Below are positions 10,401 through 18,339 of a stretch of 64,000 nt of DNA, piece by piece. Source of the stretch: Sungkyunkwania multivorans (GTDB taxonomy: Bacteria > Bacteroidota > Bacteroidia > Flavobacteriales > Flavobacteriaceae); NCBI RefSeq assembly GCF_042675645.1, contig NZ_JBHTJH010000017.1, positions 682,001 through 746,000 on the forward strand, in the 5' to 3' direction. The position numbers and the translations under genes are program-made. The stretch's first letter is position 1. Each line of letters begins with the position of its first letter. Below the pieces are notes generated by a model. That model ran no database searches. It was not told the DNA's origin and saw only the letters and a program-made list of their open reading frames with translations.

Positions 10401-10939
10401 GCAACCTCGGGAAAGTTTTCTGCAGAAGAGATGACCCTGGCGATGGCCTTAGGATCTTTCTCTGCTAAATGCTCAACCTCACTATTCATTTGGTCACCAA
10501 CGGGAAAATCAGATTTTTCTACGAGATCATTGATCATTCCCTGTAAGCCTAGTTCTCTACCGTCATCTGGCGAATAGATCCGAGTAATACCGTAATCCAT
10601 CAACTCTTTGATCTCTTCAGGAAGGATCACCCCGCCGCCGCCGCCAAAGATCTTGATATGATCCGCGCCTTTTTCTTTCAAAAGGTCGTGCATATACTTG
10701 AAATATTCATTATGGCCTCCTTGATAAGAGGTCAACGCAATAGCATTGGCATCTTCTTGGATGGCGGTATTGACCACCTCTTCCACACTTCGGTCGTGCC
10801 CTAAATGAATGACTTCGACTCCGGTGGATTGAATGATACGCCGCATGATATTGATCGCAGCATCATGCCCATCAAATAGGGATGCGGCCGTCACAATTCG
10901 TACTTTATGTTTAGGGGTATAAGGTGCAATTTGTTTCAC
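7490..10939 (-). CDS. icmF: Fused isobutyryl-CoA mutase IcmF
   Basis: This 1149-residue protein has the IcmF order. An N-terminal B12-binding domain (about 12-145) has His25 of DGHDAA as the probable cobalt ligand. A MeaB-type GTPase chaperone follows, with P-loop GTGGAGKS at 203-210 and NKFD near 350. The acyl-CoA mutase barrel starts at about 570. Two substrate-determining positions favour isobutyryl-CoA over methylmalonyl-CoA: Phe610 in RMFAG, where methylmalonyl-CoA mutases have Tyr, and Gln798 in DQAQN, where they have Arg. The enzyme interconverts isobutyryl-CoA and n-butyryl-CoA, with the GTPase domain guarding the adenosylcobalamin. It is longer than the roughly 1090 residues usual elsewhere, with most of the extra between Phe610 and Gln798. 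The start is GTG; an in-frame stop lies five codons upstream. Confidence 0.87.
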   Translation of the reverse strand: MKQIAPYTPKHKVRIVTAASLFDGHDAAINIMRRIIQSTGVEVIHLGHDRSVEEVVNTAIQEDANAIALTSYQGGHNEYFKYMHDLLKEKGADHIKIFGGGGGVILPEEIKELMDYGITRIYSPDDGRELGLQGMINDLVEKSDFPVGDQMNSEVEHLAEKDPKAIARVISSAENFPEVAKDALATIHAKNETSQIPVLGITGTGGAGKSSLVDELVRRFLIDFPEKTIGLISVDPSKRKTGGALLGDRIRMNAINNPRVYMRSLATRQSNLALSKYVNEAIEVLKAAEYDLIILETSGIGQSDTEILEHSDVSLYVMTPEFGAATQLEKIDMLDFADLVAINKFDKRGALDALRDVKKQYMRNHNLWDTPQEELPVFGTIASQFNDPGMNTLYKAIMDKIVEKTEADLRSTFEISKEMSEKVFVIPPARTRYLSEISENNRAYDKTASTQVNVAQKLYGIFQTILSVAKVHQGAIEATFLMKSGLNEEAIQRQVEESDIEFIGLLIAEFNKVKMNLDPYNWEIILNWSEKVQRYKDPIYSFKVRDKEIKIETHTKSLSHSDIPKVALPKYEAWGDLLRWSLQENVPGEFPYTAGLYPFKRTGEDPTRMFAGEGGPERTNRRFHYVSLGMPAKRLSTAFDSVTLYGNDPGHRPDIYGKIGNAGVSICCLDDAKKLYSGFNLADAMTSVSMTINGPAPMLLGFFMNAAIDQQCELYIKENGLEEEVERKIKNIYKDKGVERPSYNGELPEGNDGLGLMLLGVTGDQVLPEDVYQKIKAATLSQVRGTVQADILKEDQAQNTCIFSTEFALRLMGDVQEYFIENSVRNFYSVSISGYHIAEAGANPITQLAFTLANGFTYVEYYLSRGMDINKFGPNLSFFFSNGIDPEYAVIGRVARKVWAKAMKYKYGANPRAQMLKYHIQTSGRSLHAQEIDFNDIRTTLQALYAIYDNCNSLHTNAYDEAITTPTEESVRRAMAIQLIINKELGLAKNENPIQGAFIIEELTDLVEEAVLQEFDRITERGGVLGAMETMYQRSKIQEESLYYETLKHTGEFPIIGVNTFLSSKGSPTVLPAEVIRATEEEKQFQIATKENLNKANTAEAKEQLSKVQEAAIHNENIFEELMEATKVCSLGQITSALFEVGGQYRRNM

Positions 10940-11215
10940 ACGTTCTAATTTTTATAATTGTAATGAAGAGCTAATTAAAAAATTGAGAATCTGTGCAACC
11001 AGATCGTTCTCCAATTTACAAATGGAGACATGCTTTAATAAATGCCTCAATTTCTTAATTGTCGTTTCATCTGTAATAAATCCTCGATTTTGGTGCTGCA
11101 ATTTACGGAATATTCAAAAAAAAGAGGTTCCTATTTTGGATTATCTAAAATTGAAATGATGTTAAAAAGATTCGGGTTTTCAGAGTACTTTTAAAAGAGA
11201 AAAGGGCTAGAAATC

Positions 11216-12070
11216 ATGAACACTATCACCTTGTTGATCAATTGCGACGATCAAAAGGGCATCATCGCCGCAGTGACCAATTTTATCCATCATAGTCGTG
11301 GAAATATCGTTTATATCGACCAGCATGTAGATAGAGAGCAGAATATCTTCTTCATGCGGCTTGAAGGGGAGTTCGATGATGATGATTTTCGATTTGAAGC
11401 GCTAGCAGCAACATTCGAAAAGAGCATTGCAAAAGACTTTAGGATGCGTTGGAAGATGTATCCTGATGATATGACGCCTAAAATGGCACTGTTTGTCTCT
11501 AAATATGACCATTGTCTGTATGATATTTTAGGAAGGTATAACGCTGGAGAATTGAAGGTAGATATCCCTTTTATCATAAGCAATCATAATGATCTCAGAT
11601 CGATCGCCGAAAGTTTCAATATCCCCTATCACTACATTCCAGTGACCAAAGAGAACAAGGCTGCCGCAGAAGAAAAACAGCTTAAACTTCTAAAGGAATA
11701 CAAGGTGGATTTCGTCGTGTTAGCTCGCTATATGCAGATCGTCACAGAAAGGTTGATCAAAGAATTTCCCAACAGCATCATTAATATCCATCATTCTTTC
11801 TTACCTGCATTTCCAGGCGCTAGGCCGTATCATTCGGCATTTGCAAGAGGGGTGAAGATCATCGGTACCACAAGCCATTACGTTACTGAGGAGTTGGATG
11901 CTGGACCTATTATTGAGCAAGATGTAGTGCGAGTTTCGCATTCGCATTCGATCAAAGATCTTGTAGCCAAGGGAAGGGATCTAGAGAAGATCGTCTTGTC
12001 GAGAGCCATAAAACTACATATTGAGCGAAAGACCATGGTCTATAATAACAAAACGGTCATTTTTTCTTAG
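11216..12070 (+). CDS. purU: Formyltetrahydrofolate deformylase
   Basis: A 284-residue PurU. An N-terminal ACT domain (1-85) precedes a formyltransferase-fold hydrolase domain (about 88-284). The catalytic triad is visible: Asn190 and His192 in NIHHSFLPAFPG, and Asp228 in EELDAGPI. It hydrolyses 10-formyl-THF to formate and THF, balancing one-carbon pools and feeding formate to purine synthesis. Length matches the family. Its 3' end overlaps the convergent metallo-hydrolase gene by four bases. Confidence 0.93.
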   Translation: MNTITLLINCDDQKGIIAAVTNFIHHSRGNIVYIDQHVDREQNIFFMRLEGEFDDDDFRFEALAATFEKSIAKDFRMRWKMYPDDMTPKMALFVSKYDHCLYDILGRYNAGELKVDIPFIISNHNDLRSIAESFNIPYHYIPVTKENKAAAEEKQLKLLKEYKVDFVVLARYMQIVTERLIKEFPNSIINIHHSFLPAFPGARPYHSAFARGVKIIGTTSHYVTEELDAGPIIEQDVVRVSHSHSIKDLVAKGRDLEKIVLSRAIKLHIERKTMVYNNKTVIFS

Positions 12071-13017
12071 TCCAAGGGTAATCGCATCCCCTGAAATGCA
12101 AATCGATAGCCGACAGCTTCCAATTCTTGTCTTAATGGATCTTCTGGATTCAAGGCTGGGTTGGAATGATTAAAATGGACAAAAATAATTTTTTGCTTGG
12201 TTTCTTTTGAAGTTCCTTTAAAGCGTGCGACGGTCTCTTCTACAAAGGGGTGTGGCACTTCGCTCATGTCTCTGGGAATTTCTCCATTCTTGAAGAAGGT
12301 AGCGTCCAGTAGGGCGTAATCGACCTTCTTCACTTCTTCAACGATATCGTTCTTCCATTTCTCCCATTTATCTATGTCGGGAATAAATAATGCAGACTTA
12401 CTTTTTCCAGTAATCTTAAAGCCAACGGTCTCGGAGAACTCATCCCTATGTGGCACCAAAAATGGCGTGATTCTCAAATGGGCGTTCAGCGCAACGGGTG
12501 AATCTTTTTCAAGGTTTTCCAAGGTGATATTTTCAAGACTTATCAGTTGGCTCCAAGGGCCATTGTTTTCAAGAAAGGACCTCATTCTTGGCATGGCGTA
12601 GACAGGAATATTATTTGCACCTAGAGATTCTCGACCGAGATACATGAGCCCGGTGTAGTGACCGATATGCGCATGCGTAATAAAGATGCCATCGATGGTT
12701 TTCTCATTGCCAGCTGATTCGTTGAGATGTTGCAGTTGATAAGAGATATCTGGGGTGGCCTCAACAAGGAATTTTTGTGTGAAATTTAGATCCACAATGC
12801 CGATGCTTGTGACCATTTCACCTACCGAGGTATTCTCAAAAGCTTTCTTACAACAGTCCCTTTTGCACGCTATCTGAGGAAATCCTGCATCCTGCGAAAT
12901 TCCCAATACCTGAATAAATTGACTGGTGTTTGTATCCGATTTTTCAATTTTATCGGTATTCATTTCCCCACATGCGGTCAATAGAAAAGCGATGCTTAAA
13001 AGCACTAGAATCCTCAT
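12067..13017 (-). CDS. PqqB-like MBL-fold metallo-hydrolase lipoprotein
   Basis: A 316-residue protein with a lipoprotein signal (FLLTAC, Cys16) and a metallo-beta-lactamase fold resembling PqqB (VLGISQDAGFPQIAC near the start). The metal motif reads THAHIGHYTG with His115, His117 and His120. The Asp that normally precedes the last His is Gly119. A Cys cluster (CKRDCC, 51-56) recalls the structural zinc site of PqqB. No other pqq genes are nearby, so it is probably a surface or periplasmic hydrolase and not a PQQ biosynthesis enzyme. Substrate unknown. Confidence 0.8.
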   Translation of the reverse strand: MRILVLLSIAFLLTACGEMNTDKIEKSDTNTSQFIQVLGISQDAGFPQIACKRDCCKKAFENTSVGEMVTSIGIVDLNFTQKFLVEATPDISYQLQHLNESAGNEKTIDGIFITHAHIGHYTGLMYLGRESLGANNIPVYAMPRMRSFLENNGPWSQLISLENITLENLEKDSPVALNAHLRITPFLVPHRDEFSETVGFKITGKSKSALFIPDIDKWEKWKNDIVEEVKKVDYALLDATFFKNGEIPRDMSEVPHPFVEETVARFKGTSKETKQKIIFVHFNHSNPALNPEDPLRQELEAVGYRFAFQGMRLPLD

Positions 13018-13062
13018 GATTATTTACTACATTTATAAAGAAAAGATACACAAAAGAATTTT

Positions 13063-13776
13063 ATGATAAAGAAGATCTTGAGCTTGGTTCTAGTAATGTC
13101 GCTATTTGGATGTGCGGAACTGCAACAGGTGGTCAATCAATTGCCTCAAGGTGGGCTCTCTAATGCCGACATAGCCGCTGGTCTAAGGCAAGCATTGGAT
13201 TTTGGAATCGATAAGCAGGTGACGAAATTGACACAGAAGGATGGGTTTTACAGAAATGAATTGGTAAAGATCTTGCTGCCAGAGGAATTACAAAAAGTAG
13301 ACAAGGCCTTACGAAAAATAGGATTGAGCAGTCTAGCTGATGAAGGTCTGAAAGCGTTGAATCGAGCGGCAGAAGATGCGGTAAAAGAGGCGACTCCCAT
13401 ATTTGTAGATGCGGTGAAAGACATTACTTTTGATGATGCAAAAAATATTTTGCTTGGGGAACAGAATGCCGCAACTGCCTATCTTGAAGATAGAACGTCA
13501 CAAGCCTTATATGATAAATTTCATCCAGTGATACAGAATTCGTTTTCTAAAGTCGGTGCAGATCAGATATGGAATAACTTGATCAATAGATATAATAGTT
13601 TGCCATTGGTGAATCCGGTGAATCCAGACCTTACCGATTATGTTACCGGAGAAGCATTGGATGGTGTCTATACCATGATAGCGGTAGAGGAAAAGCAAAT
13701 CAGAAGTAAGGTGTCCGCAAGGACTACGGATCTTTTACGTAAAGTGTTTGCGCTTCAGGACGCTCAAAAAAATTAA
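13063..13776 (+). CDS. DUF4197 lipoprotein
   Basis: A 237-residue lipoprotein (VMSLFGC, Cys17) that fits the DUF4197 family: an almost wholly helical mature part with the family-like stretches 'ADIAAGLRQALDFGIDKQV' near 50 and 'VTGEALDGVYTMIAVEEKQI' near the C-terminus. Function is unknown for the family. The stop codon is one base from the ATG of the downstream PfkB kinase, so the two are likely co-transcribed. Confidence 0.83.
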   Translation: MIKKILSLVLVMSLFGCAELQQVVNQLPQGGLSNADIAAGLRQALDFGIDKQVTKLTQKDGFYRNELVKILLPEELQKVDKALRKIGLSSLADEGLKALNRAAEDAVKEATPIFVDAVKDITFDDAKNILLGEQNAATAYLEDRTSQALYDKFHPVIQNSFSKVGADQIWNNLINRYNSLPLVNPVNPDLTDYVTGEALDGVYTMIAVEEKQIRSKVSARTTDLLRKVFALQDAQKN

Positions 13777-13777
13777 A

Positions 13778-14746
13778 ATGAGTTTGAAAAGAATTGCGGT
13801 CGTAGGACCGATACCTAGAGATACTATCACCACGCATAAAGGTGAGGTGATAAAAAAATATGGTTGTGTGACACATCCTACGATCGCCCTTGCAAAACTA
13901 TTGGAAGGTACTGGGGAGGTGATACCGATTTCCCATGTTCACAAGGAGGATCATCTTTCTATTTTAAGATTATTCCAGCCATATTCAAATATCAATACGG
14001 AAGGGGTCGATGACCAAAACGATCAAGGGACTATCATCGATCTGAAGTTTATCGATCAAAACAACAGGCTTGAGCAACAGACCGCTAATATGACTCCAGT
14101 GACACCAGAGGATGTGAAGCCATTTCTGAATGTAGATTGCTTTGTGTTTGTTCCGATAACCGATTTTGAGATATCCCTGGATACGCTTCAGTATATAAAG
14201 GATAATAGTAATGCACGGATAATCTTTGACGCCCATGGGCCCACAACATTCGTCACAGAAGATGGCACACGCTTGCGAAAATTTTGGAACGATAAAGAAC
14301 AATGGTTTCCATTTATAGATGTTCTAAAAATGAATCTAGAAGAGTCTATTTGCTGTTGGTTTGAGAAGGACTATGCAGACGACTCGTCATTTGATGAGGA
14401 TCAGACAGAACATCTAGATGCTTTTGCCGAATACGTCCTAGATCGCGGAGTGAAAGTGCTTTATGTGACCTTGGATAGCCGAGGTGCCATGATGTATAAA
14501 GACGAGGTAGGAAAGGTCAAAAAACAGTTCATACCTTCTATTCCTGTTGCCGATGTGGTAGATACTACCGGATGTGGCGACTCTTTTGCAGGAGGCCTCG
14601 CCTATGGTTTTACCATGCATGATGATGCCACAAAGGCAGCGCAATTTGCAAATGCTTTGGGAGCCTTAAGAACGCAGGGAAAGGATTTTCAGGTCTTTAA
14701 GAGTTTGAAAGAAACCGAAGATATGATAAAGAACACCTATTCCTGA
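13778..14746 (+). CDS. PfkB family carbohydrate kinase
   Basis: A 322-residue ribokinase/PfkB-type kinase. The C-terminal PfkB signature DTTGCGDSFAGG is intact, with catalytic Asp268, and the N-terminal part holds the nucleoside-kinase start (IAVVGPIPRDTI). An upstream in-frame ATG at 13748 lies inside the preceding gene and adds a basic, non-homologous leader, so 13778 is preferred. It phosphorylates a sugar or nucleoside; the substrate cannot be read. The gene follows the DUF4197 gene directly and overlaps the convergent secreted-protein gene by 10 bases. Confidence 0.87.
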   Translation: MSLKRIAVVGPIPRDTITTHKGEVIKKYGCVTHPTIALAKLLEGTGEVIPISHVHKEDHLSILRLFQPYSNINTEGVDDQNDQGTIIDLKFIDQNNRLEQQTANMTPVTPEDVKPFLNVDCFVFVPITDFEISLDTLQYIKDNSNARIIFDAHGPTTFVTEDGTRLRKFWNDKEQWFPFIDVLKMNLEESICCWFEKDYADDSSFDEDQTEHLDAFAEYVLDRGVKVLYVTLDSRGAMMYKDEVGKVKKQFIPSIPVADVVDTTGCGDSFAGGLAYGFTMHDDATKAAQFANALGALRTQGKDFQVFKSLKETEDMIKNTYS

Positions 14747-15249
14747 ACTTTCTTTTTGTATAACCCATCAAAGGCCACACCTACAACTTTCTCTCCTTGT
14801 AGGTATTCCCATAATTGTCTAACGCTTCCGTCTTCATTCAGGGTCCACGTCACGCGGTTTTTATAGAGCTGTCCCTGTTGGTTCTTTAACTCATCGGATT
14901 CCAATATCATTTGATTGCCAACCCGGTTTCCTTTTAAATGAAGACTTCCACCTTGATTGTCAACCCATATTTGTTCCCACTGATTTTTTTGGGCATTGTA
15001 AAAATTGTAGCTGGTGCCAGTATAGCCGGCCGAGGCGCTGGTCCAATTTTCGCGTAAAATGCACCCGTCTTGAATCTTATCGATTACATTGGTGCCCGCT
15101 TCAGAACCATCCGGTTTTGAGACTTCCCAAGTACCTTCCCAAAAGTCGAAGGCTTGATGGTTGTCTGTACAACAATTGCAACTAGTGCTTTGTGCAAAAC
15201 CGATGGTAACAATGACCAAGAGGTTGAATAACAGGAAAAGTCTTTTCAT
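14737..15249 (-). CDS. Small secreted lipocalin-like protein (DUF1579-like)
   Basis: A 170-residue exported protein. The chosen ATG (15249) gives a textbook signal peptide (MKRLFLLFNLLVIVTIGFAQ). An in-frame ATG 51 bases upstream (15300) adds a second hydrophobic stretch and is less likely. The mature protein starts with a Cys cluster (SCNCC), then AFDFWEGTWEV, typical of small beta-barrel proteins resembling DUF1579 or lipocalins. Further beta strands follow to the C-terminus. Ligand and role are unknown. Its 3' end overlaps the PfkB gene by 10 bases. Confidence 0.7.
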   Translation of the reverse strand: MKRLFLLFNLLVIVTIGFAQSTSCNCCTDNHQAFDFWEGTWEVSKPDGSEAGTNVIDKIQDGCILRENWTSASAGYTGTSYNFYNAQKNQWEQIWVDNQGGSLHLKGNRVGNQMILESDELKNQQGQLYKNRVTWTLNEDGSVRQLWEYLQGEKVVGVAFDGLYKKKVQE

Positions 15250-15524
15250 TTCATCAAAATTTAATAGAAATAATAGTACCGCTTCTATTAAAATTACCAC
15301 TTTGAATCATACAAAATCCGGTGTTTAACGTTTCTTTAATGAAAACATGCTGTTTTTTTGTTAGGCTAAAGTGTTCATCAGCACTACCTGATTCATTAAA
15401 GTAATGAGCTTTTAATACTTCGATAATTTTAAATTAACGCATGTCGAGGCTAAGCAACAGATATTTGCAATATCCATTGCATGGTTAATGAAGTAAATTC
15501 ATTTGAGTTAGTTAGCGAAAAAAG

Positions 15525-15552
15525 CCAATCTTTAAAAGGATTGGTTTTTTAT
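15525..15552 (-). terminator. Hairpin at the end of the alpha/beta hydrolase gene
   Basis: ccaatc (15525-15530) pairs with gattgg (15539-15544). A-rich sequence lies to its left, giving a T-run on the minus strand. It lies just beyond the hydrolase stop codon at 15549 and is probably its terminator. Confidence 0.6.
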
Positions 15553-16328
15553 TGCTGGGAGATAAAGCGTATGGTTTCCGCATTAAAGAGTGCAGGTTGT
15601 TCCACATTCACCACATGGCCGCAGTTGGGAACGACAAAAAGGCTGGCATATTCGTGTTTTTGAACGACTTTTTCTATTGAGGGCAAGAACATATAATCCT
15701 CCCCACCCATGACATACAAGGTAGGGATCTGTAATTCTACCTGTCTAAACCATCGCAACAGCGGATTGATCTCTGCCGTAAGTTTAAACCAACGCACAAA
15801 TTCTTTCTGATAGAGTTTTTTGGCCTCCCTGATAAAAAGCAGACGAGATTCTTTGTGATTTTTGTTCGGCATGATGATGAATGCAAAGAACTTGTACAGC
15901 CACAGATAGGGGATCAGCGATTTGAAGACAATACCAACGCGCATCAAGATCTGCGAGCGGAAGTTCAACTTCATGATCGCACCGCCCATGATCATGCTTT
16001 GTACGCGATGCGGGTGCATTTCTGCCAATTGTCTAATGAGGATCGTACCTAGAGAGATCCCGATAAAATGAGAACGTTGGATATTTTCGTGATCGATCAC
16101 TTCCAAAATATCATTGGCGATGGCATCGAAGGTGTATTTCTTGTTAAATGCATCCTTGATCGAGGCCTTCGACTCTCCGTGGCCTCGTAGATCGAGCAAT
16201 AGGATGTTAAAGTGCTTTTGAAATTCTCTTAGTTGTTTGTACCAGATAGAAGAGCTGCCCCCTGCACCATGTACGAAGGTCACCCACTCAGTCGAATTTT
16301 TATGACGATAGACAGTGTAATTAAGCAC
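15549..16328 (-). CDS. Alpha/beta fold hydrolase
   Basis: A 259-residue cytoplasmic alpha/beta hydrolase. The oxyanion motif is FVHGAGG (18-24), DLRGHGES follows at 46-53, and the nucleophile elbow is GISLGT with Ser92. The acid is probably the Asp of GGEDYMF and the base His is in NCGHVVNVEQP. A hydrophobic cap lies at about 120-170. It resembles broad carboxylesterase or epoxide-hydrolase-like enzymes; the substrate is unknown. It stands alone with a hairpin terminator at its 3' end. Confidence 0.85.
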   Translation of the reverse strand: MLNYTVYRHKNSTEWVTFVHGAGGSSSIWYKQLREFQKHFNILLLDLRGHGESKASIKDAFNKKYTFDAIANDILEVIDHENIQRSHFIGISLGTILIRQLAEMHPHRVQSMIMGGAIMKLNFRSQILMRVGIVFKSLIPYLWLYKFFAFIIMPNKNHKESRLLFIREAKKLYQKEFVRWFKLTAEINPLLRWFRQVELQIPTLYVMGGEDYMFLPSIEKVVQKHEYASLFVVPNCGHVVNVEQPALFNAETIRFISQQ

Positions 16329-16479
16329 TTAGCAGCAATTTTGGGTAAAGATAACAATATTTTGAGCTGATTAAGGTTTTAATCAAAAGTTTGTGTCAGT
16401 AAATAATTTTTCAGTTTTATTACGCTGTTTTACAGCATTTTAGTTATATTTAATTTATCAATAACCAGAACCCGTTATC

Positions 16480-16683
16480 ATGAAAACACGTATCTCCAAA
16501 TTGCGCCGGCGTTTTACTCAAGCACAGCTCGAAAAGCGCTACAAGATATTGGTAGAGCGCGCCTACAATTTTAGACAAACAGATGCTGCACTTAGTGATT
16601 TCTGCGAATATGAGGCACAGAAGATCCTAGAAAAGTTAGAACGTCTGCAGGATCTCGATCAGGAATTGTCCTTTAGCCGTTGA
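16480..16683 (+). CDS. Small helical protein, Lacal_2735-like
   Basis: A 67-residue, strongly charged helical protein with two helices: LEKRYKILVERAYNFRQTD and FCEYEAQKILEKLERLQDL. The pattern (KRYK.L...A...RQTD...S......A..IL..LE) resembles the small flavobacterial Lacal_2735 family, whose function is unknown. There is no signal peptide. Its last 25 bases overlap the 3' end of the convergent substrate-binding-protein gene. The call rests on recollection of the family pattern. Confidence 0.55.
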   Translation: MKTRISKLRRRFTQAQLEKRYKILVERAYNFRQTDAALSDFCEYEAQKILEKLERLQDLDQELSFSR

Positions 16684-17468
16684 TGCAGATCTTTAAAGTA
16701 TTCAAAAGATTTTGTAAGCCTAGACCCATACCAAGAAAACAGTTCGCCGTCTACAAATACCGTCTTTCCATTTTGGACATATCTCGCTATTTCAAAGGCG
16801 TGGTCTTCTTTGAATGGATAAGGTTCCGAAGAAAGAAATACGACTTCCGGACCTCCTCCTTCTGAACGGAGATTCTCTAGATCGATCTCGGGATAGCGAC
16901 CTTTGTGCTTATAGACATTTTCAAAGTGATTCAATTCTAAAAGATAGTTGATAAAGGTATCTTTGCCCACTACCATCCATGGTTTTCGCCAAATAAAGTA
17001 GGCCACCTTCTTTATCGGTCGAGTTTTAATGAATTTTTGAAAATCATCCAGATCAAATGCTATTTTTTGTACAATGTTTGAAGCTTCTGTTCTGCGGTCG
17101 AATAGCGTTCCATACTGTTGGATCATTTCGATGCAATCATCAATATTTGCGATATCGGAGACATGAACGGGAGCGATCGTCTCCAATTCGGCAACCATCT
17201 CTTTGGTATTTTCCTCTTTGTTGCACAAAATGATATCTGGAGCTAAGGCTATGATCTTGTCTAGTTTCACCTGCTTGGTGCCACCGACGATGTTCTTTGT
17301 ACTTCTAAAGTGAGAAGGATGCACACAGAATTTGGTAATACCCATGACCTCATTCTCAAGGCCGAGGTCATATAGCAGTTCTGTCTGACTGGGAACTAAC
17401 GAGATGATTCGCTTTGGGGTCTGAGCTAGGCGAATAGTTCTTTGTAACTGATCCCGATATTCCACCAT
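16659..17468 (-). CDS. Helical-backbone metal receptor (BtuF/FecB-like), no signal peptide
   Basis: A 269-residue protein of the periplasmic-binding-protein class with a helical backbone. It starts straight into the domain (PKRIISLVPSQTELLYDLGL, about 19-38) and continues with IVGGTKQVKLDKIIALAPDI, typical of BtuF and siderophore receptors. No signal peptide or lipobox precedes the domain. The protein is therefore either cytoplasmic or the true start is elsewhere, but no upstream extension is apparent. The gene sits 16 bases downstream of pyrF on the same strand, without ABC permease or ATPase genes. The ligand could be a corrinoid or iron chelate. Confidence 0.78.
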   Translation of the reverse strand: MVEYRDQLQRTIRLAQTPKRIISLVPSQTELLYDLGLENEVMGITKFCVHPSHFRSTKNIVGGTKQVKLDKIIALAPDIILCNKEENTKEMVAELETIAPVHVSDIANIDDCIEMIQQYGTLFDRRTEASNIVQKIAFDLDDFQKFIKTRPIKKVAYFIWRKPWMVVGKDTFINYLLELNHFENVYKHKGRYPEIDLENLRSEGGGPEVVFLSSEPYPFKEDHAFEIARYVQNGKTVFVDGELFSWYGSRLTKSFEYFKDLHQRLKDNS

Positions 17469-17484
17469 GATCGAAATTTAAGAA

Positions 17485-18300
17485 TTAGTCTTCTAAAATG
17501 GCGGCCATCGCTTTTTGTAGTGCTTCTGCCTTTTCTGCCGCCGCTTGAGCAAAATCTTTTCCTTTGGAAGCGTAGATAATACCACGAGACGAATTGATGA
17601 GCAGACCAACATCTTTCGTCATCCCGTATTTACATACTTCAGATAAGCTGCCGCCCTGTGCTCCAACGCCAGGGACCAGCAAAAAACTCTGGGGGATGAT
17701 CTGGCGTATTTCTTGGAGGAATTCTGCTTTGGTGGCACCCACCACATACATTAGATTCTCTGAGTTCTTCCAAGTGATGGATGTCCTTAACACCTCTTTG
17801 TAAAGCTCGCGCTCTGGTACCTTCTTGGTCTGAAAATCAAAGGCCCCTTGGTTAGAGGTCAATGCCAGAAGAATGGTATGCTTATCCTCGAATGCCAAAA
17901 AGGGCTCTACCGAATCCTTACCCATATAAGGGGCCACCGTCACCGAGTCGAACTCCAGATCCTCAAAAAAGGCCTTCGCATACATGGTGGACGTATTCCC
18001 AATATCGCCGCGCTTCGCATCAGCGATGGTAAAGATCTCGGGATGATTCGTATTGAGATATTCGATCGTACGGGCCAATGAGCGCCATCCTTTTAATCCA
18101 TAGGCCTCATAGAAGGCCGTGTTGGGCTTATAGGCCACCGCAAGATGATGGGTGGCATCAATAATTGCTTTGTTAAAGGCGAAAATGGGATCTTCCTCTT
18201 GTAGCAAATGTTCAGGGATCTTGTTGAGGTCGACGTCGAGGCCGATACAGAGAAAGGACTTCTTTTGGTGTATTTGGGCGATGAGTTGTTTTGTGGTCAT
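17485..18300 (-). CDS. pyrF: Orotidine 5'-phosphate decarboxylase
   Basis: A 271-residue type 2 (longer) OMP decarboxylase. The early substrate segment is CIGLDVDLNKIPEHL (18-32), followed by the active-site motif DAKRGDIGNT with Asp94, Lys96 and Asp99. VPGVGAQGG and INSSRGIIYA form the phosphate site. It catalyses the last step of UMP synthesis. The start codon abuts the left heptamer array of the four-helix-bundle unit, so its leader has been replaced or displaced relative to prfA upstream. Confidence 0.93.
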   Translation of the reverse strand: MTTKQLIAQIHQKKSFLCIGLDVDLNKIPEHLLQEEDPIFAFNKAIIDATHHLAVAYKPNTAFYEAYGLKGWRSLARTIEYLNTNHPEIFTIADAKRGDIGNTSTMYAKAFFEDLEFDSVTVAPYMGKDSVEPFLAFEDKHTILLALTSNQGAFDFQTKKVPERELYKEVLRTSITWKNSENLMYVVGATKAEFLQEIRQIIPQSFLLVPGVGAQGGSLSEVCKYGMTKDVGLLINSSRGIIYASKGKDFAQAAAEKAEALQKAMAAILED

Positions 18301-18302
18301 TA

Positions 18303-18332
18303 TTGGGTTTTGGGTGCTAGGTTTTAGGTGTT
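18303..18332. repeat. Left terminal heptamer array of the four-helix-bundle unit
   Basis: Reads as degenerate heptamers TTGGGTT TTGGGTG CTAGGTT TTAGGTG. It matches the reverse complement of the array at 18735-18764 at 25 of 30 positions, making an imperfect terminal inverted repeat. It begins two bases beyond the pyrF start codon. Confidence 0.75.
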
Positions 18333-18339
18333 ACACTTT

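Noticed and set aside
10940..11215. Cobalamin riboswitch upstream of icmF
   Set aside because: No B12-box-like conserved sequence found. There is only an imperfect hairpin at about 10982-11015 of unknown role.
13748..13777. Upstream ATG for the PfkB kinase gene
   Set aside because: It lies inside the DUF4197 coding region, and the extra leader is basic and not family-like.
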